Shown here piece by piece: positions 42,801 to 50,284 of a stretch of 64,000 nucleotides of DNA. The number at the start of each line of letters is the position of its first letter. The first letter of the stretch is position 1. This DNA comes from Novosphingobium sp. RL4 (lineage in GTDB: Bacteria; Pseudomonadota; Alphaproteobacteria; Sphingomonadales; Sphingomonadaceae). The stretch spans positions 496,001 through 560,000 of the forward strand of contig NZ_CP141945.1 in assembly GCF_035658495.1 (NCBI RefSeq), given 5' to 3'. The notes under the pieces were generated by a model that worked only from the letters and a program-made list of their open reading frames with translations, was not told the DNA's origin and made no database searches. A program made the translations under genes and the position numbers.

Positions 42801-43047
42801 GAGTATGTCCCGAATAGACCCAGGACATCGACAGGCGCCCCCTCGTCATCCCCCGGCCTGTCTGCTGTTCCCCGGAGATACGGCCGGCATAATCGAGGCT
42901 TGCGGCAAATAGCTTGGCGCATGAACTGAGGGCGCTGGAATATGCCTATATTTCAAGGCCAATCGTCGCAACTTAGGCCATTTTTGTAAGTGCCGAAGCG
43001 ACGCCCCGAATAGCGCCGCTCATGAGTTTACGGTTCAGGCCGGCGCC

Positions 43048-43716
43048 TCATTCCTTGCGCGAGGCCCGCTTTTTCTGCGCCGTTTCATCGCCGGAAGCCG
43101 TTTTGCGCTGCGCCTCGTGGATCAGGCTGGACAAGTCCTCCTCGGCGCTGGACATGACACTGACGATCGTCGTCTCCTTGTGCCCCGGCGCGCAGACATA
43201 GGCGTGGCCCATGCCGGAATCGATGTAGATCGATTCTCCCGCCTTCAGTTCTAGCGGCTCGTAGAACTCGGTGTGGACAGTGATCGCACCATCGACGACG
43301 AAGATGAACTCCTCGCCCGAATGCCGCAGCAATTGGCCGAATTCGCCAAGAGACTGCGCATGGATGCGGGAGATCACCGGCACCATCCGTTTCTGGCGCA
43401 GTTCGGTGCAGAGGTAGTAGTATTCGTAGTTGGGCGTATCGACCCGCACAGCCCGGTCCAGCGTTCCCACGCTGCGACGCCCCATGATCGTTGCCGGCGC
43501 GCCTTCTCCCTCGGCGAAGAGGTCGGCGATGCTGATGTTCAGCCGCTCGCCTAATTGCTGGAGCTTGTCGTAAGTCAGCGAGAGGCGGTCGTGCTCCACC
43601 TTGGACAGGGTGGAAACGGGAATGCCGCAAAGCTCGCTCATTTCCTTGAGAGTCCAGCCATTCCGCGTGCGCAAGTCGGCGATTACCGCGCCCAAGCTTC
43701 TACGACCGCCTGCCAT
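43048..43716 (-). CDS. XRE-family regulator with cupin domain
   Basis: 222 residues. N-terminal HTH_3 domain ~10-65 (VIADLRTRNGWTLKEMSELCGIPVSTLSKVEHDRLSLTYDKL) and a C-terminal cupin_2 domain ~130-195 (HSGEEFIFVVDGAITVHTEFYEPLELKAGESIYIDSGMGHAYV) that probably binds a small ligand. A Lys/Arg-rich tail follows. Such regulators often control amino-acid, polyamine or peptide catabolism genes. It converges on the POT transporter across a 247-base gap in which I see no gene, and is a likely regulator of the 34-43 kb locus (inference). Confidence 0.9.
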   Translation of the reverse strand: MAGGRRSLGAVIADLRTRNGWTLKEMSELCGIPVSTLSKVEHDRLSLTYDKLQQLGERLNISIADLFAEGEGAPATIMGRRSVGTLDRAVRVDTPNYEYYYLCTELRQKRMVPVISRIHAQSLGEFGQLLRHSGEEFIFVVDGAITVHTEFYEPLELKAGESIYIDSGMGHAYVCAPGHKETTIVSVMSSAEEDLSSLIHEAQRKTASGDETAQKKRASRKE

Positions 43717-43925
43717 CCAAATCGCTCCCGCTCAAAAGCCCATCTAGGCGCATTTTGTCCTAATTGGAAATTACCCCTTATCATCCGCCAGCAGTATTAG
43801 ACAACGGAGAGGTTGCCGACCGGACATACATATCCGGGGGGCGCACCTATCCAGTCTTGCACGCGGCATTGACCGTAAAGGCCATTTCCGCGCAACGTCC
43901 TGCTCTTTTCCAAAGGGGGGATGGG

Positions 43926-44822
43926 TTGGACCGCTGGCAGGCCATGAAGATCTTCGTCAGGGTGGCGGAAGCGGAAAGCTTTGCGGAGGCCGCCCGGCAG
44001 TTGCGCATCAGCCCACCCGCGGTCACGCGGGCGATATCCAGCCTGGAAGACCAGATCGGGGTCAGGCTGCTCGCGCGGACGACACGCTCGGTAAAGATGA
44101 CCGAGGCAGGACGGCGATACTTCGAAGACTGCCGCCGCATCCTTGCCGACATTGCCGATGCCGAAGCCTCCGCCGCCGGTTCGCACGGCAATCCCACGGG
44201 CGCGCTCATCGTCACCGGGCCGGTCATGTTCGGGCGGATGCACGTGCTGCCCATCCTGCTCGAATATCTCGACCGCTTTCCAAGCGTGACCGGGCAGACC
44301 CTGTTCGTAGACCGCCCGGTGAACATCGTGGAGGAAGGCATCGATGTCGCGATCAGGATCGGCAACCTTCCGGACTCGGGCCTGAGCGCCACGCGGGTCG
44401 GTTGGGTCCGCCGGACGATTTGCGGAGCCCCGTCCTATTTCGAAAGGCATGGCGTCCCCCGCTCCCCGGCCGATCTTGCGCATCACCGGGTCATCATGCC
44501 GACCGGTGCCTGGGTATCCCCCGAATGGCACTTCGGTGCGGATAGCCGCACCAGCGTCACCGTCCACCCGCGCCTGCTCTGCAACACTAACGAAGCCGCC
44601 ATTACGGCGGCAGAACAGGGATGGGGAATTACCCGCGTGCTGTCCTACCAGGTCGCTCCGGCACTGGCGGCAGGCCGTTTGCAACCGGTACTCGAAGACC
44701 ATCTGGAAAGCCCGATCCCCGTTCACGTCGTTCATGCCGCAGGCCGACACGCCACCGCCAAAGTGCGGGCCTTCGTCGATCTCGCAGTCGAGAGACTGCG
44801 CAGCAACAGCCTTCTTCTCTGA
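43926..44822 (+). CDS. LysR-family transcriptional regulator
   Basis: 298 residues from the TTG at 43926: AAAGGGGGG lies 5 bases upstream and the length then matches LysR exactly. Winged HTH at residues ~2-60 (WQAMKIFVRVAEAESFAEAARQLRISPPAVTRAISSLEDQIGVRLLARTTRSVKMTEAG); the co-inducer-binding domain (GALIVTGPVMFGRMHVLPIL, VDVAIRIGNLPDSGL, NEAAITAAEQGWGI) fills the rest. It lies 128 bases before the hydrolase-PNPOx-DUF1348 operon, the probable target. The 209-base gap to the divergent XRE gene contains a CCGGA-N8-TCCGG repeat (43820-43837). Confidence 0.93.
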   Translation: MDRWQAMKIFVRVAEAESFAEAARQLRISPPAVTRAISSLEDQIGVRLLARTTRSVKMTEAGRRYFEDCRRILADIADAEASAAGSHGNPTGALIVTGPVMFGRMHVLPILLEYLDRFPSVTGQTLFVDRPVNIVEEGIDVAIRIGNLPDSGLSATRVGWVRRTICGAPSYFERHGVPRSPADLAHHRVIMPTGAWVSPEWHFGADSRTSVTVHPRLLCNTNEAAITAAEQGWGITRVLSYQVAPALAAGRLQPVLEDHLESPIPVHVVHAAGRHATAKVRAFVDLAVERLRSNSLLL

Positions 44823-44950
44823 TCCGATTGTTCCGAATCATGAAATAATGACTTCCAAATCCAGCGAATTAACGCGGGTGATCGCAGCAATTACATCTTT
44901 CACCAGAGGCTGACGCAGATCGCGCAGCGGCACTGAACAAGGTGGAAGAC

Positions 44951-45928
44951 ATGACCAAGCGACTGATCCTTTCCCTGATGCTGGCGACTGCCGGTATCGC
45001 CGCGCCGGCAAGCGCGATGGCTGCCCCCACGCGGGATATCGCGGCGACGAGCATCGCGCCGGCAACCGTCCACTACCGCTCGGCGACCATCGACGGGGTG
45101 AAGATGGCGTACCGGGAAGCCGGTCCAGCCGATGGACCGGTCGTGCTGTTGCTGCACGGTTTCCCCACCAGCTCGCACATGTTCCGCAACCTCATCCCGC
45201 TGCTCGCCGATCGCTACCATGTGATCGCGCCTGACTATCCCGGCTTCGGACAGAGCGATGCGCCCGATCACGAGCAGTTCACCTACAGCTTCGGCCATTA
45301 CGCCGAGATGGTGGATGCGCTGATGGGGCAGCTCGGTGCGCAGCGCTATGCCATGTACGTCATGGATTATGGCGCGCCGGTCGGCTACCGGCTGGCGATC
45401 AAGCATCCCGAGCGGGTCAGCGGGCTGATCATCCAGAACGGCAATGCCTATGACGAAGGGCTCGGCGCCTTCTGGGACCCGATCAAGGCCTATTGGAAGA
45501 GCGGATCGGCCAAGGACCGCGCAGCGCAGGCCTGGCTGGTGACGCAGAAAGCGACCATATTCCAGTACACCGACGGCGTCAGCGACCTGTCGCGCATCAG
45601 CCCGGACAACTGGGTGCACGACCAGGCCCTGCTCGACCGCCCGGGCAACAAGGATATCCAGCTCGACCTGTTCTACGACTATCGCACCAATGTGCCGCTC
45701 TATCCGCAGTTCCAGCAGTTCTTCCGCGAGCGCAAGCCGCCGACGCTGATCGTCTGGGGCAAGAACGACACGATCTTCCCCGAGCCGGGCGCCCATCCCT
45801 ACTTGCGCGATCTGCCCGAGGCGGAACTCCACCTTTTCGACACCGGGCATTTCGCTCTCGAGGACAAGCTGGACGAGATGGCCCCGCTCATCCGCAACTT
45901 CCTCGACCGCAAGGTTGCGCCCCGCTGA
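44951..45928 (+). CDS. Exported alpha/beta hydrolase with Asp nucleophile
   Basis: 325 residues from the ATG at 44951, with AAGGTGG 5 bases upstream. A cleavable signal peptide ends near SAMAAPT. Oxyanion motif HGFP (69-72). The nucleophile position reads VMDYGAPVG, so Asp139 replaces the Ser of esterases, as in haloalkane dehalogenases and epoxide hydrolases. Acid Asp273 (WGKNDTIF) and catalytic His300 (DTGHFALED) complete the triad. It could therefore be a dehalogenase- or epoxide-hydrolase-like enzyme, unusual for an exported protein. Starts a three-gene set with PNPOx and DUF1348 genes behind a LysR regulator. Confidence 0.9.
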   Translation: MTKRLILSLMLATAGIAAPASAMAAPTRDIAATSIAPATVHYRSATIDGVKMAYREAGPADGPVVLLLHGFPTSSHMFRNLIPLLADRYHVIAPDYPGFGQSDAPDHEQFTYSFGHYAEMVDALMGQLGAQRYAMYVMDYGAPVGYRLAIKHPERVSGLIIQNGNAYDEGLGAFWDPIKAYWKSGSAKDRAAQAWLVTQKATIFQYTDGVSDLSRISPDNWVHDQALLDRPGNKDIQLDLFYDYRTNVPLYPQFQQFFRERKPPTLIVWGKNDTIFPEPGAHPYLRDLPEAELHLFDTGHFALEDKLDEMAPLIRNFLDRKVAPR

Positions 45929-45952
45929 CCGCCCTCACATCGGAGACACATC

Positions 45953-46582
45953 ATGTCTTACGGATTTCTGGATAAAGCCATGACGCCCAGCGTCCGCGCG
46001 GCCCAGGCGGAAATGGGTGCCGACCGGCAGTGGGCCCACTTCGAAGGCGACCGCGAATTCGACCGCTTCACCAGGAACGAGGCCGCCTTCATCGCCGCGC
46101 GCGACAGCTTCTACATGGGATCGGTGTCGGAAGACGGCTGGCCCTATGTCCAGCATCGCGGCGGCCCCGCCGGGTTCCTCAAGATGGTGGACGAACGGAC
46201 GCTGGCATTCGCCGACTATCGCGGCAACCGCCAGTATATCAGCACGGGCAATCTCGCCGCGAACGACCGGGCCTGCCTGATCCTGATGGACTACCCCAGG
46301 CGCATGAGACTCAAGATCTACGCGCACGTCGAAAAGCTGTCGCTTGACGCGGATGCGGCGCTGACCGATCTCGTGCTGGACCCCGGCTACAAGGCGCGGC
46401 CGGAACGGATTTTCCGGCTGCGGCTGGAAGCGTTCGACTGGAATTGCCCGCAGCACATCACCCCGCGCTTTACCGAACAGGAAATCGAACAGGCGCTGAG
46501 GCCGCTGCATGAGCGCATGGCCGAGCTGGAAGCGGAGAATGCCGCCCTGCGCGGCAGGCTCGAAGAGCAAGGAGAAGCATAA
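45953..46582 (+). CDS. PNPOx-like FMN-binding protein
   Basis: 209 residues, 24 bases after the hydrolase. Pyridoxamine 5'-phosphate oxidase-like split barrel: [58 protein letters not shown]-terminal coiled segment ([25 protein letters not shown]) follows. The family binds FMN or F420 and covers many small flavoenzymes; a true PNP oxidase role is unlikely. Its stop overlaps the DUF1348 start by one base. Probably cytoplasmic, with no signal peptide. Confidence 0.9.
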   Translation: MSYGFLDKAMTPSVRAAQAEMGADRQWAHFEGDREFDRFTRNEAAFIAARDSFYMGSVSEDGWPYVQHRGGPAGFLKMVDERTLAFADYRGNRQYISTGNLAANDRACLILMDYPRRMRLKIYAHVEKLSLDADAALTDLVLDPGYKARPERIFRLRLEAFDWNCPQHITPRFTEQEIEQALRPLHERMAELEAENAALRGRLEEQGEA

Positions 46583-47064
46583 TGGACGATACCCTCGCAC
46601 AACCCCGCCCGCCGCTGCCGCCTTTCACGCTCGAAACCGCGACAGAAAAGGTACGCCTTGCCGAAGACGGCTGGACCAGCCGTGACCCCGGCAAGGTCGC
46701 GCTGGCTTATACGCCCGACAGCGTGTGGCGCAATCGCGCCGAATTCGTGAACGGCCGCGCGGCCATTGTCGCGTTCCTGGCCCGCAAGTGGCAGCGTGAG
46801 CTCGACTATCGGCTCATCAAGGAACTATGGGCCTTTCGCGATAATCGCATCGCCGTGCGCTTCGCCTATGAATGGCATGACGACAGCGGCAACTGGTTCC
46901 GGTCCTACGGCAACGAGAATTGGGAGTTCGGCGAAGGCGGGCTGATGCAAAAGCGCTTCGCCTGCATCAACGACGCTCCGATCTCCGAGGCCGACCGCCG
47001 GTTCCGCTGGCCGCTCGGCAGGCGGCCGGATGAACACATGAGCCTTGCCGAACTCGGCATGTGA
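46582..47064 (+). CDS. DUF1348 (NTF2/SnoaL-like) protein
   Basis: 160 residues. SnoaL/NTF2-like fold with the DUF1348 landmarks [80 protein letters not shown] and [15 protein letters not shown]. The family has no settled function; a ligand-binding cone or small-molecule enzyme is likely. Third gene of the LysR-associated operon; it converges on the glycine-zipper gene with a 9-base gap. Confidence 0.92.
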   Translation: MDDTLAQPRPPLPPFTLETATEKVRLAEDGWTSRDPGKVALAYTPDSVWRNRAEFVNGRAAIVAFLARKWQRELDYRLIKELWAFRDNRIAVRFAYEWHDDSGNWFRSYGNENWEFGEGGLMQKRFACINDAPISEADRRFRWPLGRRPDEHMSLAELGM

Positions 47065-47073
47065 CCCGTTTTC

Positions 47074-47484
47074 CTAGCGGCACGTCACATTGCCGCGGTC
47101 CAGCTCCCTGCCCAGCAATGCACCGCCGCCCGCAGCGGCCAGCGATTCAAGCGTCCGGCCGCCGGCCAGCTTGGCGAGGATCGCACCGCCCACGGCGCCC
47201 ACGACCAGACCCGTAGTGCCATCACTGCGGCGGCAGTAGGCGCGGCCGTCACGGCCCCTGAACACGGTATCGCGGCGCGAGAGGCGGCGTTCGCCGGTCT
47301 TCACCGGGGCATAGGCCCTGGACGGCTCCCAGTCGCGGCGATCGCCGTGCCAACCGCGATCAAGGTTCTCCGTGCGGCCGTGCCGGGCATCATCCTGCGG
47401 GTTCCAGCCCTGCGCCTGCGCGCCGGGCGCTGCGAAACCCAGTCCGAGCATGGCGGCGCACGAAAGGATCTTGAATCGGTTCAT
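47074..47484 (-). CDS. Glycine-zipper (17 kDa surface antigen-like) envelope protein
   Basis: 136 residues from the ATG at 47484 with AGGA upstream. Signal peptide MNRFKILSCAAMLGLGFAAPGAQA; a charged Asp/Arg-rich middle (RRDWEPSRAYAPVKTGERRLSRRD); a C-terminal glycine-zipper/2TM segment (GLVVGAVGGAILAKLAGG, LESLAAAGGGALLGREL) and a terminal CR. Such proteins insert into or span membranes. The long, highly structured leader-like element directly upstream may govern its expression. Confidence 0.8.
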   Translation of the reverse strand: MNRFKILSCAAMLGLGFAAPGAQAQGWNPQDDARHGRTENLDRGWHGDRRDWEPSRAYAPVKTGERRLSRRDTVFRGRDGRAYCRRSDGTTGLVVGAVGGAILAKLAGGRTLESLAAAGGGALLGRELDRGNVTCR

Positions 47485-47510
47485 CGCATAATCCTGAAAA
47501 TCGAAGCGCC

Positions 47511-47673
47511 GGGGTGAAGGTGCACGAGCGGGCCGCGCGAGCACGGCCCTCTCCGTTGCGAACCGTCCAGACCTTCCGGGCGGACCTTGGTCCGCTGCGA
47601 CCCGGAAGGCTCGGTGGTGGAGCGGGGAGCAAGGCCTCGGACTATCGCTGACGTGCTCATGCACCTTCACCCC
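47511..47673 (-). ncRNA. Candidate structured RNA element / leader, unknown class
   Basis: A closing helix of 19 bp (GGGGTGAAGGTGCATGAGC at the 47673 end with its partner 47511-47529) brackets two further hairpins: CCTTCCGGG/CCCGGAAGG (47572-47580 with 47601-47609) stacked on GCGGACC-TT-GGTCCGC with a 5-base bulge, and GGGCCG/CGGCCC (47530-47535 with 47544-47549). The single non-Watson-Crick position of the closing helix is a U-G wobble on the minus strand but an A-C mismatch on the plus strand. That favours a minus-strand RNA ending 26 bases before the glycine-zipper start. I cannot match it to a known Rfam family. Confidence 0.5.
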
Positions 47674-47702
47674 AGAGACACCGCCGGAGAGCTTCATCCT
47701 CA

Positions 47703-47732
47703 CGGAAAAATCCATACCCCCCGACTTTTTCC
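47703..47732 (-). other. Inverted repeat after mipA
   Basis: CGGAAAAA-N14-TTTTTCCG, a perfect 8-bp stem located 24 bases downstream of the mipA stop on the minus strand. The T5 inside the second arm suggests a weak terminator separating mipA from the structured element. Confidence 0.4.
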
Positions 47733-47755
47733 GCGAGCCGGGGAGCGGACGGGGT

Positions 47756-48544
47756 TCAATTCCGGCCGAAACGATAGGTCAGAGAGAAGAAGCCGGACGG
47801 CTGGGTTCGATGCGCCACCAGCGGGCTGTCCTTCGCGTCACCCAGCAGCGTGACGAGCCCGCCCGAAGCGCTGGCGGCAATGCGATCGGTCAATCGATAG
47901 ATCACGGTGACCGTCGCGGCGGCATCCTTGAAACCGCTGCCGGCGCGATAGGCCTCGACCCCGGAAGCCTGGGACTCACGCTCGGTGATGCCGAAATAGC
48001 GGTCGTTGTGCTTGCGATCGCCCCAAGTGGTGACGACTGCCGGGATCACGGCCACCCGCCGGGACAGGTTCACGGGATAGGCCAGGCTGGCATCGGCAAC
48101 GACGCCGCGAGTGCCGCCCACGAAACCCTGGGTTCCGCCCAGCGTGGCGACGAAACCGCCTGCCCTGACCCTGGCGAAGATCCTCGCCCCCGCGCCGTAA
48201 TCCACCCCGCGCACGCCCTCCGGCACATCGCGCCGCCGATAGCCGGGCATCATCGCGATGCTGGCCCCGATGCTGACGTCCCGCGTTTCGATCGCCGTGG
48301 CGCCGATCCCGTCCCTGAGGTTCGCGAAGAAGCGGCCGGAGGCGATGTCGAGAGCCGGCAGCGGCAGCACGCGGTACTTGTCGGCCCCCTGATAGACCGG
48401 CACCACGGCAGCGCCCATCCCGACGATGATGTGATCGGCGCTGTAGGGCGGCGGGCTTTCGTTATCCTGCGCCAGCACGGGCACGGCCGACAGGGCCGCG
48501 GAAAGGCCGGCGGCCAGGCCGAGTGAACGGATTTCCAGAATCAT
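47756..48544 (-). CDS. MipA/OmpV-family outer-membrane protein
   Basis: 262 residues with a signal peptide (MILEIRSLGLAAGLSAALSAVPVLAQ). Family features: GAAVVPVYQGADKYRVLPLPALDI near the N-terminus, a beta-barrel-like alternation, YFGITERESQASGV, and a C-terminal FFSLTYRFGRN ending. MipA/OmpV proteins are outer-membrane barrels implicated in scaffolding murein enzymes or in small-molecule passage. Divergent from the second fecI gene across 224 bases with no further gene seen. Confidence 0.92.
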   Translation of the reverse strand: MILEIRSLGLAAGLSAALSAVPVLAQDNESPPPYSADHIIVGMGAAVVPVYQGADKYRVLPLPALDIASGRFFANLRDGIGATAIETRDVSIGASIAMMPGYRRRDVPEGVRGVDYGAGARIFARVRAGGFVATLGGTQGFVGGTRGVVADASLAYPVNLSRRVAVIPAVVTTWGDRKHNDRYFGITERESQASGVEAYRAGSGFKDAAATVTVIYRLTDRIAASASGGLVTLLGDAKDSPLVAHRTQPSGFFSLTYRFGRN

Positions 48545-48768
48545 CAGAGACTTCCATCATGAACTTGCGACAAACGTGTTCGGGCGTGCCGTTTCGGCGG
48601 TCCCTTGACTTAGATGCCGCGCCCTTGGCATTCCTCACCGGAAAGTTCCTTCCCCGGCGAGGGCATGGCCCCTGCACGCATTACGGGATGATTGGAAAAC
48701 GGTTGTGGGGCAATCTGCGCGGCGCTAGGCTCGTCGCCATTGAGCCTCCGGGAACGACCCACGACATC

Positions 48769-49335
48769 ATGGAAAACAACGGTCTGATCGAGGCCTTTCT
48801 GGCCTTTCGGGCCGCCCTGATGCGTCATCTCGCGATCCAGGGGGCCACGCCCGACGAGGCGGAGGATATCCTTCAGGACATAAGCCTCAAGATATCCGAC
48901 CGGCAACCTGACGGCGTGGAACAGCCCAGGGCCTACCTCTACAGGATGGTCCAGAACCACTTCATCCTGCATCGGCGCAGCGCCGGCCGCAGGGCGCGCC
49001 GGGACGAGGCGTGGGTCGGCGCGAATACCGGCGATCCGCCCGAGATCGACGAGACGCCCTCGGTCGAGACCAGGATGATCGCCCGCGAACAACTGGCCAT
49101 GCTCCAGGCAACGCTGGACCGCCTGCCCGAACGCACGCGGACGATCTTCCGCCGCTTTCGCATAGATGGCGTCCCCCAACGCCACATCGCGGCCGAAACC
49201 GGGATCAGCGTCAGCGCCGTCGAGAAGCATCTGGCGCGCGCCTATGAAGCCATCGCCGCAAAAAGACGCCGCATGGATGAGGCGGCGGCAGGGCCACGGC
49301 ATCTCAGGAACGAGGAGACCCTTCGTGGAAAGTGA
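48769..49335 (+). CDS. fecI: FecI-type ECF sigma factor
   Basis: 188 residues from the ATG at 48769. Region 2 (FRAALMRHLAIQGATPDEAEDILQDISLKI, PRAYLYRMVQNHFILHRRSAGRRARRDEAW) and region 4 (RLPERTRTIFRRFRIDGVPQRHIAAETGISVSAVEKHLARAYEAI) are intact, with a charged tail. The partner fecR begins 11 bases before this gene's stop, so the two are translated together. Second ECF/FecR/receptor cassette of the window; the signal molecule is unknown. Confidence 0.9.
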   Translation: MENNGLIEAFLAFRAALMRHLAIQGATPDEAEDILQDISLKISDRQPDGVEQPRAYLYRMVQNHFILHRRSAGRRARRDEAWVGANTGDPPEIDETPSVETRMIAREQLAMLQATLDRLPERTRTIFRRFRIDGVPQRHIAAETGISVSAVEKHLARAYEAIAAKRRRMDEAAAGPRHLRNEETLRGK

Positions 49336-50284
49336 GATGGACGAAACGGTTCGGCAAAAGGCGATCGCATGGTTCGTCCGTCTGAAGGATGGCGGCGACG
49401 ACGATTGGTTCGCGTTCGAAGCCTGGCTTGCCGAAGACTCGGCCCATGTCGCCGCGTTTCACCGGATCGAGGATATCGATCTGGACCTCGATCCGGTGAT
49501 AGGCGACGTCGATTTCCAGGAAGCGGCGAACGACGACGACGAGCCGCCCGTTGCCTCTCCCTCGCGCCGCCGGTGGCTGGTGGGCGGCGCCATCGCCGCA
49601 GCCCTGGTACTCTCCCTGACCATGGCGCCGCGGCTGACCTCGGACCGGTACGACGTCTATTCCCGGCCTGGCGAAATCCGGGTCGTCACGCTGGATGCGG
49701 GCACGCGCGTCACGCTCAATGGCGACAGCCGGATGACGTTCGACAGGAAGGATGCCCGCTTTGCGGCCCTGGCCTCGGGCGAAGCCCTTTTCGAGGTTCG
49801 CCACGATCCTGCCCGTCCGTTCCGGCTGGAAGTGGGCGGCAAGATCGTCGAGGACGCGGGGACGGTGTTCAACGTCGCCTACGAGAAAGATGCGATCCGG
49901 GTGGCGGTGGCGGAAGGCAAGGTCGTCTACGACCCCGGTTCGGCGCAGACGGCTCTCGGCGCCGGGGAAGCCCTCGAAGCGACTGGCGGACAAGGGAAAA
50001 TCACCGTATCCCCGGCCGACAGCGCCGTGATCGGTACCTGGCGAAAGGGGCAGCTGACCTATTCCGGCGCCCCGCTCTCGCTCATCGCCGGCGATCTTTC
50101 CCGTGCGCTGGGGGTGAAGATCCGGGCCGATGCCTCGGTCGCGTCGCGCCCCTATTTCGGCACCATCGCCGTGCGGCGCGGCGATCCTTCGCAGCTCGGC
50201 GATCTCATGACGGCGCTCGATGTCGTCGCCGTGCCCGAAGGAAACGGCAAGGTAATGAAACCCAGGGGCGATGATCGACGCTAG
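49325..50284 (+). CDS. fecR: FecR-type sigma regulator
   Basis: 319 residues from the GTG at 49325, chosen because GAGGAG lies 7 bases upstream; an ATG at 49337 is the alternative. DUF4880-like N-terminus (AIAWFVRLKDGG, FEAWLAEDSAHVAAFHRI), an acidic stretch (DIDLDLDPVIGDVDFQEAANDDDE), a transmembrane helix (WLVGGAIAAALVLSLTMA, ~residues 82-99), the FecR core (YSRPGEIRVVTLDAGTRVTLNGDSRMTF) and a DUF4974-like end. It overlaps both the sigma gene before it and the receptor gene after it (14 bases), an unusually tight cassette. Confidence 0.9.
   Translation: MESEMDETVRQKAIAWFVRLKDGGDDDWFAFEAWLAEDSAHVAAFHRIEDIDLDLDPVIGDVDFQEAANDDDEPPVASPSRRRWLVGGAIAAALVLSLTMAPRLTSDRYDVYSRPGEIRVVTLDAGTRVTLNGDSRMTFDRKDARFAALASGEALFEVRHDPARPFRLEVGGKIVEDAGTVFNVAYEKDAIRVAVAEGKVVYDPGSAQTALGAGEALEATGGQGKITVSPADSAVIGTWRKGQLTYSGAPLSLIAGDLSRALGVKIRADASVASRPYFGTIAVRRGDPSQLGDLMTALDVVAVPEGNGKVMKPRGDDRR

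Noticed and set aside
42801..43047. Possible small gene or RNA between the POT transporter and XRE-cupin genes
   Set aside because: No ribosome site, no open frame with coding character and no strong hairpin.
43820..43837. CCGGA-N8-TCCGG repeat upstream of the LysR gene as a LysR box
   Set aside because: It does not fit the T-N11-A pattern well, and a single weak repeat in a GC-rich region is expected by chance.
47511..47673. FMN riboswitch, 6S RNA, SRP RNA or MITE as identity of the structured element
   Set aside because: The FMN and SRP signature loops are missing, the zapA/ygfA context of 6S RNA is absent, and no target-site duplication is visible at the ends. None is proven or excluded without a search.
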